The notes beneath the pieces are model-generated. The model had not been told where the DNA came from. It was given only the letters and a program-made list of their open reading frames with translations, and did no database searches. From Lodderomyces elongisporus (taxonomy: Eukaryota > Ascomycota > Pichiomycetes > Serinales > Debaryomycetaceae), in NCBI RefSeq assembly GCF_030384665.1, contig NC_083675.1:1422001-1486000 (forward strand): DNA of 64,000 bases. Reading direction: 5' to 3'. The stretch's first letter is position 1; every line of letters starts with the position of its first letter. A program made the translations under genes and the position numbers. Positions 30,008 to 43,620 of this stretch are shown piece by piece.

Positions 30008-31633
30008 ATGGTGGACCGACCCCGAATATCTAGGCTATCTACAAAGTCAATGAGTTTGTTACCTACTGTGTCAAACCTTGCACCAGGGTCTACAACGGAT
30101 CCAACGACTGCTGTCAACTATGAGAATGTTAACCTGGAGATACAATCGGTTCATGTACCCTCGCCTCCAATTCTACAGCTGGAAGCTGCAACCATTAATT
30201 CAGAGATTGATATAACTGGAATTAATCAGCTTTCTTTATTACCAACTAAATTTCACCTACAACCACTGATTAGCGACGAAAATACCACTTGTGCTGATAT
30301 CTATCCAAATTCTAATGATCTTGGGGCCACTGTATATCGCAAACAATGTATCGATATTTCAAAATCTAATGATAATGTTTTGTTTCATCAAAAACTTAAA
30401 CATTTTTTTATCTTCTCTGTAGCTGGCAAGCCAATATATTCCTTACATGGTAATGACGATTTGACGATGGGGTACATGGGGATATTGACTACTATATTAT
30501 CAACCTTTCAAGAAGATTTGGACCAGGATGTACATGTTATTGAGTTGGGGAGTAACAGGGTAAAATTAGTAGTATTGAATAGATCTCCAATTGTTTTAAT
30601 AGCCATTTCAAAACTTCCACACGAAACTGAACAGTTTCTAACCAGACAGTTGATTGTGTTATACAAATACCTATTGAGCATCTTGTCGAAACAAACGATT
30701 GATAGGGTTTTCCACAATAGGCTCAATTATGATTTGCGACGAGTGTTGAGTCCTTTGGATATGGAGAATTTAGATTCACTTTGCATGAAACTTACCTTTG
30801 GACTTCAACATGATGGCCTTAATTCGTTCCTCGGTGAGTTGTTTACCGCCCGACCATCATTGCGGATCCCATATACTTTGAGAAAAAAGATGGACAGGTT
30901 TTTGAAGGAACAGCAAGAAGAGGAAGAAGATTTATTGTTTGCGATTTTGAGCAAAGACAATCAAGTGACTAACTTTGTTCACCCCAAGATTCACACATTG
31001 ACAAATGAAGATTTGTACTTGCTTACATTTATAGTCCATTCACTCAAGAACAAGAGTGAAGACCTATGGATCCCACTTTGCATGCCAAACTTCAACCAAA
31101 ATGGATACCTTTACATTTTTCTGCGGTCTTGGAGACAATTGACGCTAATATTGGTCAGCGGTAGTAAGAATGCTTTTGATAAACTCAAGGTTATTGCTGA
31201 TAGGATTATCCAAAGGGCCGAAACGTCTCAAGCTGGCCACTTTTTGGAAAACCTCGAGCAAGCACTAATGAAGCCAATAAGAAATGAGGTACCGTTGGTG
31301 ATAAAACATTTCGTCTACGTCAACAAGGAAATAAACCAATGCGTCATTAGCGAAATAAATGATGATTCGGACGATTTAAAGTTGCAGTTGGTGGTCTACT
31401 ATTCATTGCTAAAACAATGTAAGTCCCAATTAGAGGCTGACGAAATAAAGAATGGTTACAAGAAACTTTCGTACATGCGATGGAACTCTTCAACTGCATT
31501 CATGTTGAGCGGCACCTCGTTTGAATTCTATTGCGTAGCAGGTGATGGAGTTGATTCAAAAAATTTGATTGAAATATGTCTTAAAATAGTCAATTGGTGT
31601 AAAAAGAACAAGAACAGACTATTTAGTACATGA
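30008..31633 (+). CDS. MON1: Vacuolar fusion protein Mon1
   Basis: Mon1, with Ccz1, forms the exchange factor that activates Ypt7/Rab7 on late endosomes and vacuoles; the complex also serves autophagy. The 541-residue protein has a disordered N-terminus of about 120 residues. The first longin domain begins with HFFIFSVAGKPIYSLHGNDD, a nearly invariant family signature, and the other longin/roadblock domains follow. Later landmarks are QLTLILVSGSKNAFDKLK near 380 and the C-terminal motif YMRWNSSTAFMLSGTSFEFY. S. cerevisiae Mon1 has 644 residues; the difference is mainly in the N-terminal tail. It converges with RRF1. Confidence 0.93.
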   Translation: MVDRPRISRLSTKSMSLLPTVSNLAPGSTTDPTTAVNYENVNLEIQSVHVPSPPILQLEAATINSEIDITGINQLSLLPTKFHLQPLISDENTTCADIYPNSNDLGATVYRKQCIDISKSNDNVLFHQKLKHFFIFSVAGKPIYSLHGNDDLTMGYMGILTTILSTFQEDLDQDVHVIELGSNRVKLVVLNRSPIVLIAISKLPHETEQFLTRQLIVLYKYLLSILSKQTIDRVFHNRLNYDLRRVLSPLDMENLDSLCMKLTFGLQHDGLNSFLGELFTARPSLRIPYTLRKKMDRFLKEQQEEEEDLLFAILSKDNQVTNFVHPKIHTLTNEDLYLLTFIVHSLKNKSEDLWIPLCMPNFNQNGYLYIFLRSWRQLTLILVSGSKNAFDKLKVIADRIIQRAETSQAGHFLENLEQALMKPIRNEVPLVIKHFVYVNKEINQCVISEINDDSDDLKLQLVVYYSLLKQCKSQLEADEIKNGYKKLSYMRWNSSTAFMLSGTSFEFYCVAGDGVDSKNLIEICLKIVNWCKKNKNRLFST

Positions 31634-31844
31634 ATATAAGTTTAAATAGGCTCTATATGAACTGGTGAAAAATATGTATGTATGTGTATATATAGATTAT
31701 CTTATTCACTTCTTTCAATTTGTTTTTCCTGTTTATTTTTATTTTGTTTTTGTTGTTGCCTTAGTTTTACAACTTGTTACATTTTCATTACTAATACCCA
31801 CAGCAAAGACCAACTCAAATTTACTTGTTGCTTTCAATATGTGT
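31634..31844. terminator. Convergent 3' region of MON1 and RRF1
   Basis: A 211-bp gap with a short TATG/TATA stretch at about 31674-31696 and T-rich DNA towards RRF1. No further signal identified. Confidence 0.35.
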
Positions 31845-32660
31845 TTAATTCGGACTCATTATACTTTTTTCAAACTTTCTATGTACATCTTGTAATTTAT
31901 CAGCAAACAATTTGTACAATTTCTCCAACTGTAAAAGTTGTTTGTTCTCGGAGTCTGAAAGTTTGTGAGTTTTTAAACTTCCGTGAAACTTCTGTCTAAC
32001 TTCGCCTCTAACACCGGTGAGTGAACCTCTTGCACCATTCTTGGTCTTTTCATAAAGCTCTTTTAATTGTTTGAGGTCATTTTGTTTGGTTTCTTGAGTC
32101 ACGGGAGGCATGGGGATTCTAAGGTTAAATTTGTTATTGGGGTCGGTAGTTCCACTCATATTTAAACCAGACCCAATAATGGCATTGATGATGGCGGCAC
32201 TTTGCAGTGGGTCAAACATGGTCACGATAAAGTTTCTACCCTTCATAGACGTCAGCGCAACGGAAGTGAAAGGTACTTCTTCCGATTTATTACCATCTTT
32301 AACAGCAACCATGAGATTGTCAAACACTCTAGGGTTCAATCTTCCCAACTTGATCTCGTTAGCGGCTTTTTCAAATTTTTCAAGTACATGCTGAAATCTC
32401 TCCTCTGCATCTTTGAAATCGATGGTTGGCGTAACTGCTTCCGTTTGTGCCTCATGCTCAACAAATTCGTCTTCTCTCTCGACCCTCAGTTGCTTTGCCT
32501 TATTCAGTTTCTGATTTTTCCTTCCTTGAAGGAACGATGTTGTGTGAAAATGTGGAGCTTGGGTTTTGGTTGCAACGGCACATTTAGCAAAACCAAGGAC
32601 AGTCCTAGTTGGAGAAACCAATCTCACCGATTGTGAATTTCTTGTTATTAGGCGAAACAT
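31845..32660 (-). CDS. RRF1: Mitochondrial ribosome recycling factor Rrf1
   Basis: Rrf1 splits post-termination mitoribosomes together with Mef2. The 271-residue protein has an Arg/Ser/Thr-rich N-terminus with few acidic residues (MFRLITRNSQSVRLVSPTR), a good mitochondrial presequence. The RRF fold follows: LGRLNPRVFDNLMV, then the hinge with FIVTMFDPLQSAAIINAI, then the NKFNLRIPMPPVTQETK strand that marks all RRFs. The C-terminal three-helix bundle completes the fold. The frame is open to 32723 but lacks an ATG there, so the start is 32660. Confidence 0.93.
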   Translation of the reverse strand: MFRLITRNSQSVRLVSPTRTVLGFAKCAVATKTQAPHFHTTSFLQGRKNQKLNKAKQLRVEREDEFVEHEAQTEAVTPTIDFKDAEERFQHVLEKFEKAANEIKLGRLNPRVFDNLMVAVKDGNKSEEVPFTSVALTSMKGRNFIVTMFDPLQSAAIINAIIGSGLNMSGTTDPNNKFNLRIPMPPVTQETKQNDLKQLKELYEKTKNGARGSLTGVRGEVRQKFHGSLKTHKLSDSENKQLLQLEKLYKLFADKLQDVHRKFEKSIMSPN

Positions 32661-33212
32661 TCTAATATGTACAGGTGGTTGTAAACTATCGACGATGGTT
32701 CTTAAAGGAAAAATTGAAAACAAAAAAAAAAAAAAAAAGAATAGGTTTTTTTGGTCTGGTAGTCCTTCGAGTCAAACTGTATTTTTTTCAGGTCGTCTTC
32801 TTTTTCTTCTTCTTCGTGTCGGTCCACTGGTTGCTGTTGGATGAAAAAAATTCGCATCTATTGTGCGCACTCCATCAGCCGCTTTGTCTTGATAAATGTT
32901 GGTAGCAATGATTGGCTGCGAATTGAATATGATTATAGCATCAACTTGTCTTTAGAGCCATTTAGTTGATCGAAACCATAAATACTTCATTATCACTCTA
33001 TAGTAAAAAATAGAAAAGTGTATTTGATGTGCTCTTTGAGTTCTTGGAATTATCAACAATTACAATGTTCTGCATCTTCCCAGACTGGTGTTACTTTATT
33101 TATTTATTTAATTATTTATCATTTTTCATTCTCCTCGACCCAATTTTCTTTCCTTTTGTGTCTTATCATTTATTCTACATACATTATCAATTTCTGATTT
33201 CTTTGGTAATCA
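32661..33212. other. Intergenic: RRF1 promoter and IPI1 3' region
   Basis: About 0.55 kb. An A-rich run lies at 32722-32738, directly above RRF1, and T-rich and TTTA repeats at about 33095-33120 precede the IPI1 stop. No gene seen. Confidence 0.5.
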
Positions 33213-34235
33213 TTACTTTACACTTATACCTTCTAGTATATCTATACAAGTGGAAGCCTCTCTTCCAACTTCACCACCTTCTTTGCATAGACCTTTCAAG
33301 TTAAGAATCATTCGATCTTTGAAAATATCATTCATGATATTCAACCTTGTCTCTATGTCTTCAGTGGTCATTGTATCTAAATTCTGAATTGCAATTGAAC
33401 CGGTTGCAGAAAGATCACTCTTGATTTCTCTACCAAAAAGATTAAGCGCCAGAAACGCCTGTGGGGTGGTAGGAATTAAATATTTGTACGTTTGTGGGTG
33501 GGTGTATATTCGACTAAAATCAGCATCAACTAACCCTTGTTCCGAATCATCTAGCAAGTTCTTTTTTAAAAATTGAACAAGAACACGAAGATGGTCGATT
33601 CTGGCTTTCTTAGTATTGGGACCCAATAAAATAGTTGAATTTGTCGTGATGGAAACACCTTTTGATTTATTGTCATCCAACAAGGACCAACTCATCAATA
33701 TGAAAAAATTCTTCAAAATTTTCACAAAATACAGTTTCAAGTCGGAATACTCCAAAAGCGTTGCAAGAAATTTAGTACTTGTATTTCGTATGTCTGGTTG
33801 GATATGAGTCATTGCTGAAATTATGAATAAAACAATGCTTCGCTTATGCAAATCAAGCAATCCTGGTTGTTTCCTACCAATCTCCTTGAGCAAATTCATT
33901 ACTTCTGTTCGCACCAGTTTCGATTCATCAAGGATTAAAGGCACGGCAGCAGAAATAATCAGTTTATATGCAGCAGGATTTGAGGGAAGATTTTGAGTAA
34001 TGTTGATAACCACTTCCTTTCTAGTAGTCGAGGAATGGTGTTTGAGTAACGAAAGTTGATGCGTGAAATCTTTTGAACCGTGGACTATAGATATTGACTG
34101 GCCAGGAAGTGAAATTGTTTTTGCTTTGAAAGATGTATCAGTATAATTGTCGGGTTTCTTTGCCGTCTTTCCGACCTTCAACTTGGCTTTCTTGAAATCC
34201 TTTTGCTTCTCCTTTTGTTTTCTTTTGGAACCCAT
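33213..34235 (-). CDS. IPI1: Pre-rRNA processing protein Ipi1 (Rix1 complex)
   Basis: Ipi1 (TEX10 in animals) works with Rix1 and Ipi3 in ITS2 processing, and its complex joins Rea1 on pre-60S particles. The 340-residue protein opens with a Lys-rich stretch (MGSKRKQKEKQKDFKKAKLK), followed by the TDTSFKAKTISLPGQS signature near residues 33-48. HEAT-like helices cover most of the rest. Length equals the yeast protein closely (334). An in-frame extension upstream has no ATG and encodes homopolymers, so the start is the conserved MGSKRKQK. Confidence 0.92.
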   Translation of the reverse strand: MGSKRKQKEKQKDFKKAKLKVGKTAKKPDNYTDTSFKAKTISLPGQSISIVHGSKDFTHQLSLLKHHSSTTRKEVVINITQNLPSNPAAYKLIISAAVPLILDESKLVRTEVMNLLKEIGRKQPGLLDLHKRSIVLFIISAMTHIQPDIRNTSTKFLATLLEYSDLKLYFVKILKNFFILMSWSLLDDNKSKGVSITTNSTILLGPNTKKARIDHLRVLVQFLKKNLLDDSEQGLVDADFSRIYTHPQTYKYLIPTTPQAFLALNLFGREIKSDLSATGSIAIQNLDTMTTEDIETRLNIMNDIFKDRMILNLKGLCKEGGEVGREASTCIDILEGISVK

Positions 34236-34742
34236 TTTTTTTTTTTTGAAAAAAAAAAAAAAGTAAAAAGCTGCTGCTGGTGGTGGTGGTGGTGAACTTG
34301 ACTGATGTGTTACAGAAGCTTTGGTAATGATCAAGTTATCTTTACAAAAGAAACTATTCTCTCTTTTTTTGTTCTTTCTTACTTTTTATTTCTTTCTTAA
34401 AAAGAACACCAGATAAAATAATAAAAAAGATTGAAAATTAGAACAAGAAAGGAAGATGGAGTTCTCGATGTGGAGGAGTTTACTAAACTGAAATTGAGAT
34501 GAGGTTCCAGAGCGCGTAAATTATCACGACTTGTGCGCGCAAAACATTTTCATCTTAAAGCCAAAAAAAAACCGTGTAAAGCGCAATTAGTGGATACTTC
34601 CCTTTGACTACAAATTCATTCATCTTGATTAAAACTTGCATTCATTTTTTACTCACAATCGAACCACATTCACTTGCATTCATTTATATATTGTTTAAAT
34701 ACTACACAAACATTTATTGACTCATTTAGACCAAATTATTCT
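34236..34742. other. Divergent IPI1/BRL1 promoter region
   Basis: About 0.5 kb without a gene. It has poly-A/T runs next to IPI1, a GGT repeat at about 34278-34293, and GC-rich hexamers near 34510-34550. No recognised motif. Confidence 0.5.
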
Positions 34743-35175
34743 ATGATCAACAGGTTGAGAAGACTTTCCGATTTGGAAAACGAGCAATTTCTTCTGTCCT
34801 TGACTTTAGAAGATCGTGAATCCAAGGATAAATTAGGTGCTGATGAAATGAAAAACATGCATTACTCTTATCGAAATCATTTTAGCAAAGAAGGAAATTG
34901 TGATGAAAAAGAATATCAATACATCAATAACTATGATGACGATGACGATGACGATGACGCCATGGACATTGACGACCCTAATGAGTATATGGTCATGCAT
35001 GAATCTGACTCTAATTCCTCAAGTGATACAACCAAAAAGGAAAAAGATGAAACTAGTATGAATAATCTAACCAGTGAACCTCGTCGATCAGAGAGTCATG
35101 TACTTTCTGTTTTGTCTCCCACTATGCTTGGGGCTCGACTTGCCGTACAAAAGCCACTTATGTTGATGCCGCCAC

Positions 35176-35209
<34 letters not shown>

Positions 35210-36248
35210 ATCTCGGCAATCTTTACAGACACAATCATTGCCATACACTGGGCATACAACTGGTGCTCCTGACTTGCTTAAAATGCGCAGAAAATCTTCT
35301 GTTGACTTTGAGTTTGACACTAGCTCGTTCACTCCAGTTAACCAGTATCCTAAGAAAGTTAACTCCTATAACCTGAAGTTAGAGAATCCAAGTCCAGACC
35401 TGTTTCTTGCTAACCAGCTTAACAATGGAGATCAAAATATTCACAAAGGCCAGTTTGCAATACACCATCACCATTACTATCCTCCTATACAACAAAATAA
35501 TCCCCAATACCAGCAAGACCACGAGCGCGAGCGCGCGCGCGAACAAAATCTACGAGATATGTCTTTAATTCTGCGAAGTAAGAAGAGCGATTTGGATAAA
35601 GTAGACACGCATTATAAGAACCAGATACAAGCTATAGACGATGATCGTCAAAGCTCGTTGAAACAAAATGGATACAATAGTCAGTATATCGAAGACTATG
35701 CGTTGGTTAGTTTGCCACCACCATGGAAAGCTGGTATAACCCCTATTGAGAAAGTACCATATATTCTTTCCTCGTACTTACAATTTGCAATCAACTTTGT
35801 TCTTTCATTGTATGTGGTCTATTTGATATACTACATTTGCTCCTCAATCAAATCAGATGTCAATCACCGGATATACGAACAAAGACTTCAACTTGCTTCA
35901 GATATTTCAGTTTGCAGACAACAATACTATGAGAACAATTGCGACGACCCGAGTTACCTGTCTTTACCATTGATGCGCAAAAAATGTGAAAAGTTTCGTA
36001 AATGCATGGAACAAAATCCAAGCTCTATAGGCAATTTGTCGCTTATAAATGCTCAGATTGTTGGGATGGTGCTTAACTCACTAATTGAACCATTGAGTTT
36101 TAAATTCTTTATATTTATATTATGGTGTGGGGTCGTGATATTTGGATGCAACTTTGTGTTTGGCTATGTTCGAGCTAAAACGTATTACGGCGACTCCACG
36201 GTTGCTACAAATCCGGAGAGGTGGAAATGGAATGAAAATACTACATGA
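34743..36248 (+). CDS. BRL1: Nuclear envelope protein Brl1/Brr6
   Basis: Brl1 and Brr6 act at the inner nuclear membrane in nuclear pore complex assembly and lipid homeostasis. The 501-residue protein has a disordered, acidic N-terminal two-thirds with an Asp run near 65-72 and SPSSPSSP repeats. The Brr6/Brl1 domain follows: a membrane segment near 340-365, and a lumenal loop with four spaced cysteines (SVCRQQYYENNCDDPSY, then KKCEKFRKC). A second membrane segment near 455-480 ends in a GYVRAKTYYG motif. The cysteines form the disulphides of this family. Length fits Brl1 (471) better than Brr6 (197). The first ATG in frame is at 34743. An alternating CG-rich run at 35525-35541 encodes Glu/Arg/Ala. 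Confidence 0.85.
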
Positions 36249-37820
36249 AAAGTGTGTAAGATACATGCTCCATACAAGGGTCTTGCGTTTAGTTCTGGCG
36301 ACAGCAGTTGCCTAATTTATACGGTTTAATTTAACATACATAGAGATCCAATATTTATCCGAAAACGGTTCGGTTTTAGTAAAAAAGAATAATAATAAGC
36401 TAGGCTGATGGAGTATTCTTTATTGGTTTGTTAATTGGCCAGGGGGAGGAATAAGCATGTAGGTAGGGGAGATATCGTGAAAAGTTTGTTGTCGTTGTCT
36501 ATTCTTACTCTGTGTTTATCTCTCTTTCTTTATTTTTTTTTTTTTCTTTTTTTTTTTTAGATTTGATTTGATTTGTTTTCTTCTTTCATTAGTTTCCTTT
36601 ACTTAGAGCTCGGACATAAGCTATTATAATAATTACGAAATCACACAAAAGGCTTTTCACGATGAATTACCCTTAATATTGTTTATTATTCTCTTTCATT
36701 AGCATAAGCCAAACGGCGCACATCCTCGGCACAAATGGCCAATCGCATCCGTGACATCAGATGCATGAGATGTTGGTAAAGTACAAAGTTATACTAAATA
36801 TTGTTCCGTCTTAGTAAGCCATTCGGAGTTTGCGTGGTTTTGACAAAGAGAGCAAAAAACAAAAAAAAAACCAAAAAAAGAAGAAAGGAAAGAAAGAAAG
36901 AAAGGATTTATCATTTTTTATTGTCGGCTGCTGAAATTGAGCCAATAGTTCGTTGATTTTCGGTCTTTTCCCATCCAACACTCAGTGCTCTTCTTCAGAG
37001 CTAACGAATTTAACTTTGACCATTCGTTAAAATGTAGTTGCTTTTTCATAATTTTTCGTTATAGAGTAAAGATACATGGAAGTTCTTCTTTTGAAAAAAA
37101 AAAAACAAAAAGAAACACACACACAATTGAGTGATTGAGTTTAAAGGCAAATATTCTAATCAAAATTAGTAGACAGAGCAACTAACATAATCCTCAAGCT
37201 AGTGCGTGTCTCATGTTTGATTGATGGAAGGTAAAAGTTTCAATCAATTGCTGTTGGAAGCTTCGAAAAAGAAACGAAAAGAAATATAGGAGAAACAATA
37301 GAATGAAAAGCAAGGAAGAAAAAGAAATACATTAAAAAGTGAAAAAAAAAACACTTCTTTTTTTTTATAACTGTCTCACACTAGAAACATCTGATTGCTT
37401 TTGTAACCGTTTCGGACATAAGAACATTATGGACACAAAAAGTATCCTAAGCTTTTGCAGATGAGGCTCTATCTACTATTAAAACCAGAAACCAAAAAAT
37501 CAAATACAAGTGGCTAATAAATGTATTGTTTCTGAAATGACCTTTGTGTTATACATAAACACAGCCATTGAGAAATGCATCATCGGATACGAGCTTATCC
37601 ACATCCATATATATATAAGAAGCTTGATGCCAGTTCGACTGCTGCTAGTATATAAGCGATGTGAACCCCATTTTCAAAACTCGATTTTTTCTTTTTTTTT
37701 TTTCGTTTTTCGTTTTTCAATCAATTCTCGAAATTATATTCATTGTTGCACATTAATAAATACTTTTACTTTATTTAACATAGATAATATAAAATTATTA
37801 TAACTTTCACAATACCAGCA
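36249..37820. other. Long promoter region of the MFS transporter gene
   Basis: About 1.57 kb between tandem genes. It holds poly-T tracts (36530-36560), A-rich runs (36855-36905, 37095-37115) and scattered AT-rich DNA. No convincing gene, RNA or recognised transcription-factor site found. Its length suits a regulated transporter promoter. Confidence 0.55.
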
Positions 37821-39782
37821 ATGTCTCAAGCTGTTTCCAACGGTGAAGTGGATCTGAAAAATTTTATCAGTACACAGGATGGAGAAACTCACAACTTGGA
37901 AGTCAATGATTTAAAAAATGGCGATGCCAATTTATTTTCAATTCCTGTGGATCGCAATTTACACGAAGAAGAGAATACACCTCATTATCAATTCACAGAA
38001 ATGGACTTAGAGCCACCTACTAATTTTGCAGCTCCACAACATGTTGATGCCGACACATCGCAAGTGCTGCTGGGTCTTCCTAACCCGCTCCTCAATCTGA
38101 GTGACTCCCACTCAGATCACACAGCTTCAGGAAGAGATGAAGAGAAATCACAAAAAGAGCTTGAGAAGGAAGGAAGTGAGGAACAGTATTTGGAGGGACA
38201 AGGCGACTCTAGCGACGGGGAGAACCGCATAATCAACATAAGCGAGCTTGATTGGGATGGTCCCGATGATCGTGAGAACCCTCAAACTTGGTCTAAATTC
38301 AAAAAATGGTGGATTACATACACTGCGGCCATCATGTGTCTCTGTTGTTCGTTGGGTTCATCATTATACACTGGTGGTATTCCTGAAATTATGGTCAGAT
38401 TTGGTGCTTCGCAGGAGCTTTGCTTAGCAGGTCTTACTTTCTATTTGGTTGGTTTAGCAATTGGTCCTGCAATTGCAGCACCATTATCGGAAGTATTTGG
38501 CAGAAAGCCACTTTATGTGCTTTCGTGGCCAATCGCAATGTTGTTCATTATGGGTGTTGGTCTTGCCAAAAACATTCGCACAATCTTGGTGCTTCGTTTC
38601 TTTTGTGGGTTTTTCTCTAGTCCAGCATTATCAATTGCTGGTGGAACGATTTCTGATCTCTGGGCCAATAGTCCTTCGGACCAATCCATTGCAGTTGCAA
38701 TCTTTTGTTTGTGTCCCTTCCTTGGTCCTGTGCTTGGTCCAATTATTGGTGGGTTCTCAGCCGAGTACAAGAACTGGCAATGGGCTGCATCTTGGGTGTT
38801 GCTCATGTTTTTCGGACTTGTTTGGCCGTTTGCAATTTTGGCACCTGAAACATTCAAGCCTGTCATTTTGGCACGCAGAGCTAGAAAGAGAGGTGTTAAC
38901 GTTGAGTCGCAAAAAGTGGATATGGAATTTTTGAAGAAGGTTGCCAAAAACAACTTGTTATTGCCTATGGTTTTGTTGTTCACTGAACCTATTGTTTTGA
39001 TTATGTCGGTTTACATTGCATTCATTTTTGCAGTATTATTCGGTTTTTTTGAGGCATTCCCTGTTATTTTTAGAGGTGTATACCACATGGATCTCGGTAT
39101 TTCCGGTTTGACTTTTATTGGTGTTGGTATTGGCTTGGTCTTGGGGGTCATCTTTTACGTGTTGCTTGATCTTTTCTATTACTTTCCCAAAAATCCTGAT
39201 GGAACCAGAGGTAAGAGGGATGAAGAAGGTAAAATCATCTTTGATCCACCAGAGAGTAAATTATTAGTGGGTAAAGTTGGTGCTGTTTGTTTACCGATTG
39301 CTTTATTCTGGTTGGGATGGACAGGAAGAACCGATTCAATTCATTGGTTGGCGCCTACCGCAAGTGGTGTTCCTTTTGGGTTTGGCTTGATCCTTGTGTT
39401 TTTTGCAGTTGTGTTGTATTTTGCCATGTCTTTCCCACCACTTATTGTTGCGTCTGCAATTGCTGCCAACAACTTGTTGCGTTATTTGTTGGCATCAGTA
39501 TTCCCCTTGTTTACAGTTCAATGTTTTGAAAACTTGGGTATCGGTTGGGCAGGATCGTTGTTTGCCTTTATTGCTTTACTTATGGTGCCTGTCCCATTTG
39601 TTTTTGCGTGGTTTGGTCCTCGTTTGAGATTAAGAAGTAAGTATACGTATGCTGCATACTTTAAGAAGTTGGCAGAAGAGAAAGCCGCTAGAGAGAAAGA
39701 GAATGGTGGCAATGTTGAGAAACAAAAGCAGCCCAGTGCTGAAGGGACCGAAGACAAGCCGGATGTTTCGAACAAGGTATAG
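37821..39782 (+). CDS. MFS drug:H+ antiporter (DHA1) family exporter, NAG3/NAG4/FLU1-like
   Basis: The 653-residue protein has a long acidic cytosolic N-terminus (about 155 residues). That tail ends in DWDGPDDRENPQTW near 143-156, a sequence typical of the DHA1 drug/polyamine exporters. Twelve predicted membrane segments follow. The MFS motif A loop LSEVFGRKPLYV lies after the second segment (about 222-233), and FLGPVLGPIIGGF resembles the antiporter motif C. A basic loop between segments 6 and 7 and a charged C-terminal tail are present. Related Candida proteins export azoles, mycophenolic acid or polyamines. The substrate cannot be read from sequence. The closest named relative is uncertain, so no symbol is given. 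Confidence 0.85.
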   Translation: MSQAVSNGEVDLKNFISTQDGETHNLEVNDLKNGDANLFSIPVDRNLHEEENTPHYQFTEMDLEPPTNFAAPQHVDADTSQVLLGLPNPLLNLSDSHSDHTASGRDEEKSQKELEKEGSEEQYLEGQGDSSDGENRIINISELDWDGPDDRENPQTWSKFKKWWITYTAAIMCLCCSLGSSLYTGGIPEIMVRFGASQELCLAGLTFYLVGLAIGPAIAAPLSEVFGRKPLYVLSWPIAMLFIMGVGLAKNIRTILVLRFFCGFFSSPALSIAGGTISDLWANSPSDQSIAVAIFCLCPFLGPVLGPIIGGFSAEYKNWQWAASWVLLMFFGLVWPFAILAPETFKPVILARRARKRGVNVESQKVDMEFLKKVAKNNLLLPMVLLFTEPIVLIMSVYIAFIFAVLFGFFEAFPVIFRGVYHMDLGISGLTFIGVGIGLVLGVIFYVLLDLFYYFPKNPDGTRGKRDEEGKIIFDPPESKLLVGKVGAVCLPIALFWLGWTGRTDSIHWLAPTASGVPFGFGLILVFFAVVLYFAMSFPPLIVASAIAANNLLRYLLASVFPLFTVQCFENLGIGWAGSLFAFIALLMVPVPFVFAWFGPRLRLRSKYTYAAYFKKLAEEKAAREKENGGNVEKQKQPSAEGTEDKPDVSNKV

Positions 39783-40483
39783 ATTATAGATGTGATAATA
39801 TCCGATTTTAATTTTAATATGGTTTTTATTTTTCCTTTTTGTTTACTTGGCTTTTCTTTGGTAATATCATTTTTTTGCAGTATTTAGACTCATTTTTTTT
39901 ACTCCCGAATTTGATTTTTTTTTGTTTGAGAATGGATCAAAATTGTTCACAAAAAAATTGAAAAATTGAGACTGAAAAATTAATACTGAAATATTAATAA
40001 TAGACGTTTCAGCAAACTCTTGAAGATGTAGTATTTTTATAATTTCAGGTTGACTATAGTAAATGAATGAAAAAGAAAACTTGATCTTTTCCTCAATGGT
40101 AAGCTCAGAGTCGAAACTTGAATAGATCGTAAACAGCCTACAAAATGCTTATGAGCTATGCGCAAGAAAATTCAAAAACTAAAAAAAAAAAAAAAACAGA
40201 TTCGAAAACTGTTCAGGAAATAGGTACACAAAAACCAAAATATTCTTGAATAATCAAAACCGAAATCAAAATCTCTAGATTAATCCTAAACACAGCGATT
40301 GAAATATCACTGAACAAATACTTTACCCAAGTTGATCAAACGAAAACCTTTTTTTGTTTTCTTTCTCTGTGCAGTGCCAATTAGTGTTATTTTAATTTTT
40401 GTTCCAGTTACAAAGTTTGTATATAAAATACAAACTTGAATTGTTCTTCAATTAGATTCATAGTAAATAACATTTGAGTTGTG
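39783..40483. other. Intergenic: MFS gene 3' region and TAF12 promoter
   Basis: About 0.7 kb. AT-rich with several A-runs and T-runs. A perfect 10-bp inverted repeat enclosing TATAAA lies at 40413-40437. No gene seen. Confidence 0.6.
40413..40437. promoter_or_regulatory. Perfect 10-bp inverted repeat 47-71 bp upstream of TAF12
   Basis: AAGTTTGTAT at 40413-40422 is followed after 5 bases by its exact reverse complement ATACAAACTT at 40428-40437. The TATAAA lies over the loop. It could be a dyad operator at the core promoter or, if transcribed, a 5'-leader hairpin. Function is unknown. Confidence 0.6.
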
Positions 40484-43435
<2,952 letters not shown>

Positions 43436-43620
43436 GGAAAAGTAATTATATATATATATATGTAAATGTAAGAAGAAGCGAAGCAAAGAGAGGGGAAACG
43501 AAAAAGAGATTGAGAAGATAATACCCCCAATACTTTCTTAATTCCAATTTGATCATAATTAGTTCGTCAATTGTATATAGGTAAAAAAGAAAAAAAAAAA
43601 TCCAACATGTTTTAATTTAT
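43436..43620. terminator. Convergent 3' region of TAF12 and STE7 with (TA)n
   Basis: A 185-bp gap with TA repeats at 43446-43462 just after the TAF12 stop. Probable shared 3'-end region. Confidence 0.45.

Noticed and set aside
35525..35541. Alternating CG run in BRL1 as a Z-DNA element
   Set aside because: Short and coding (Glu/Arg/Ala codons); no independent support.
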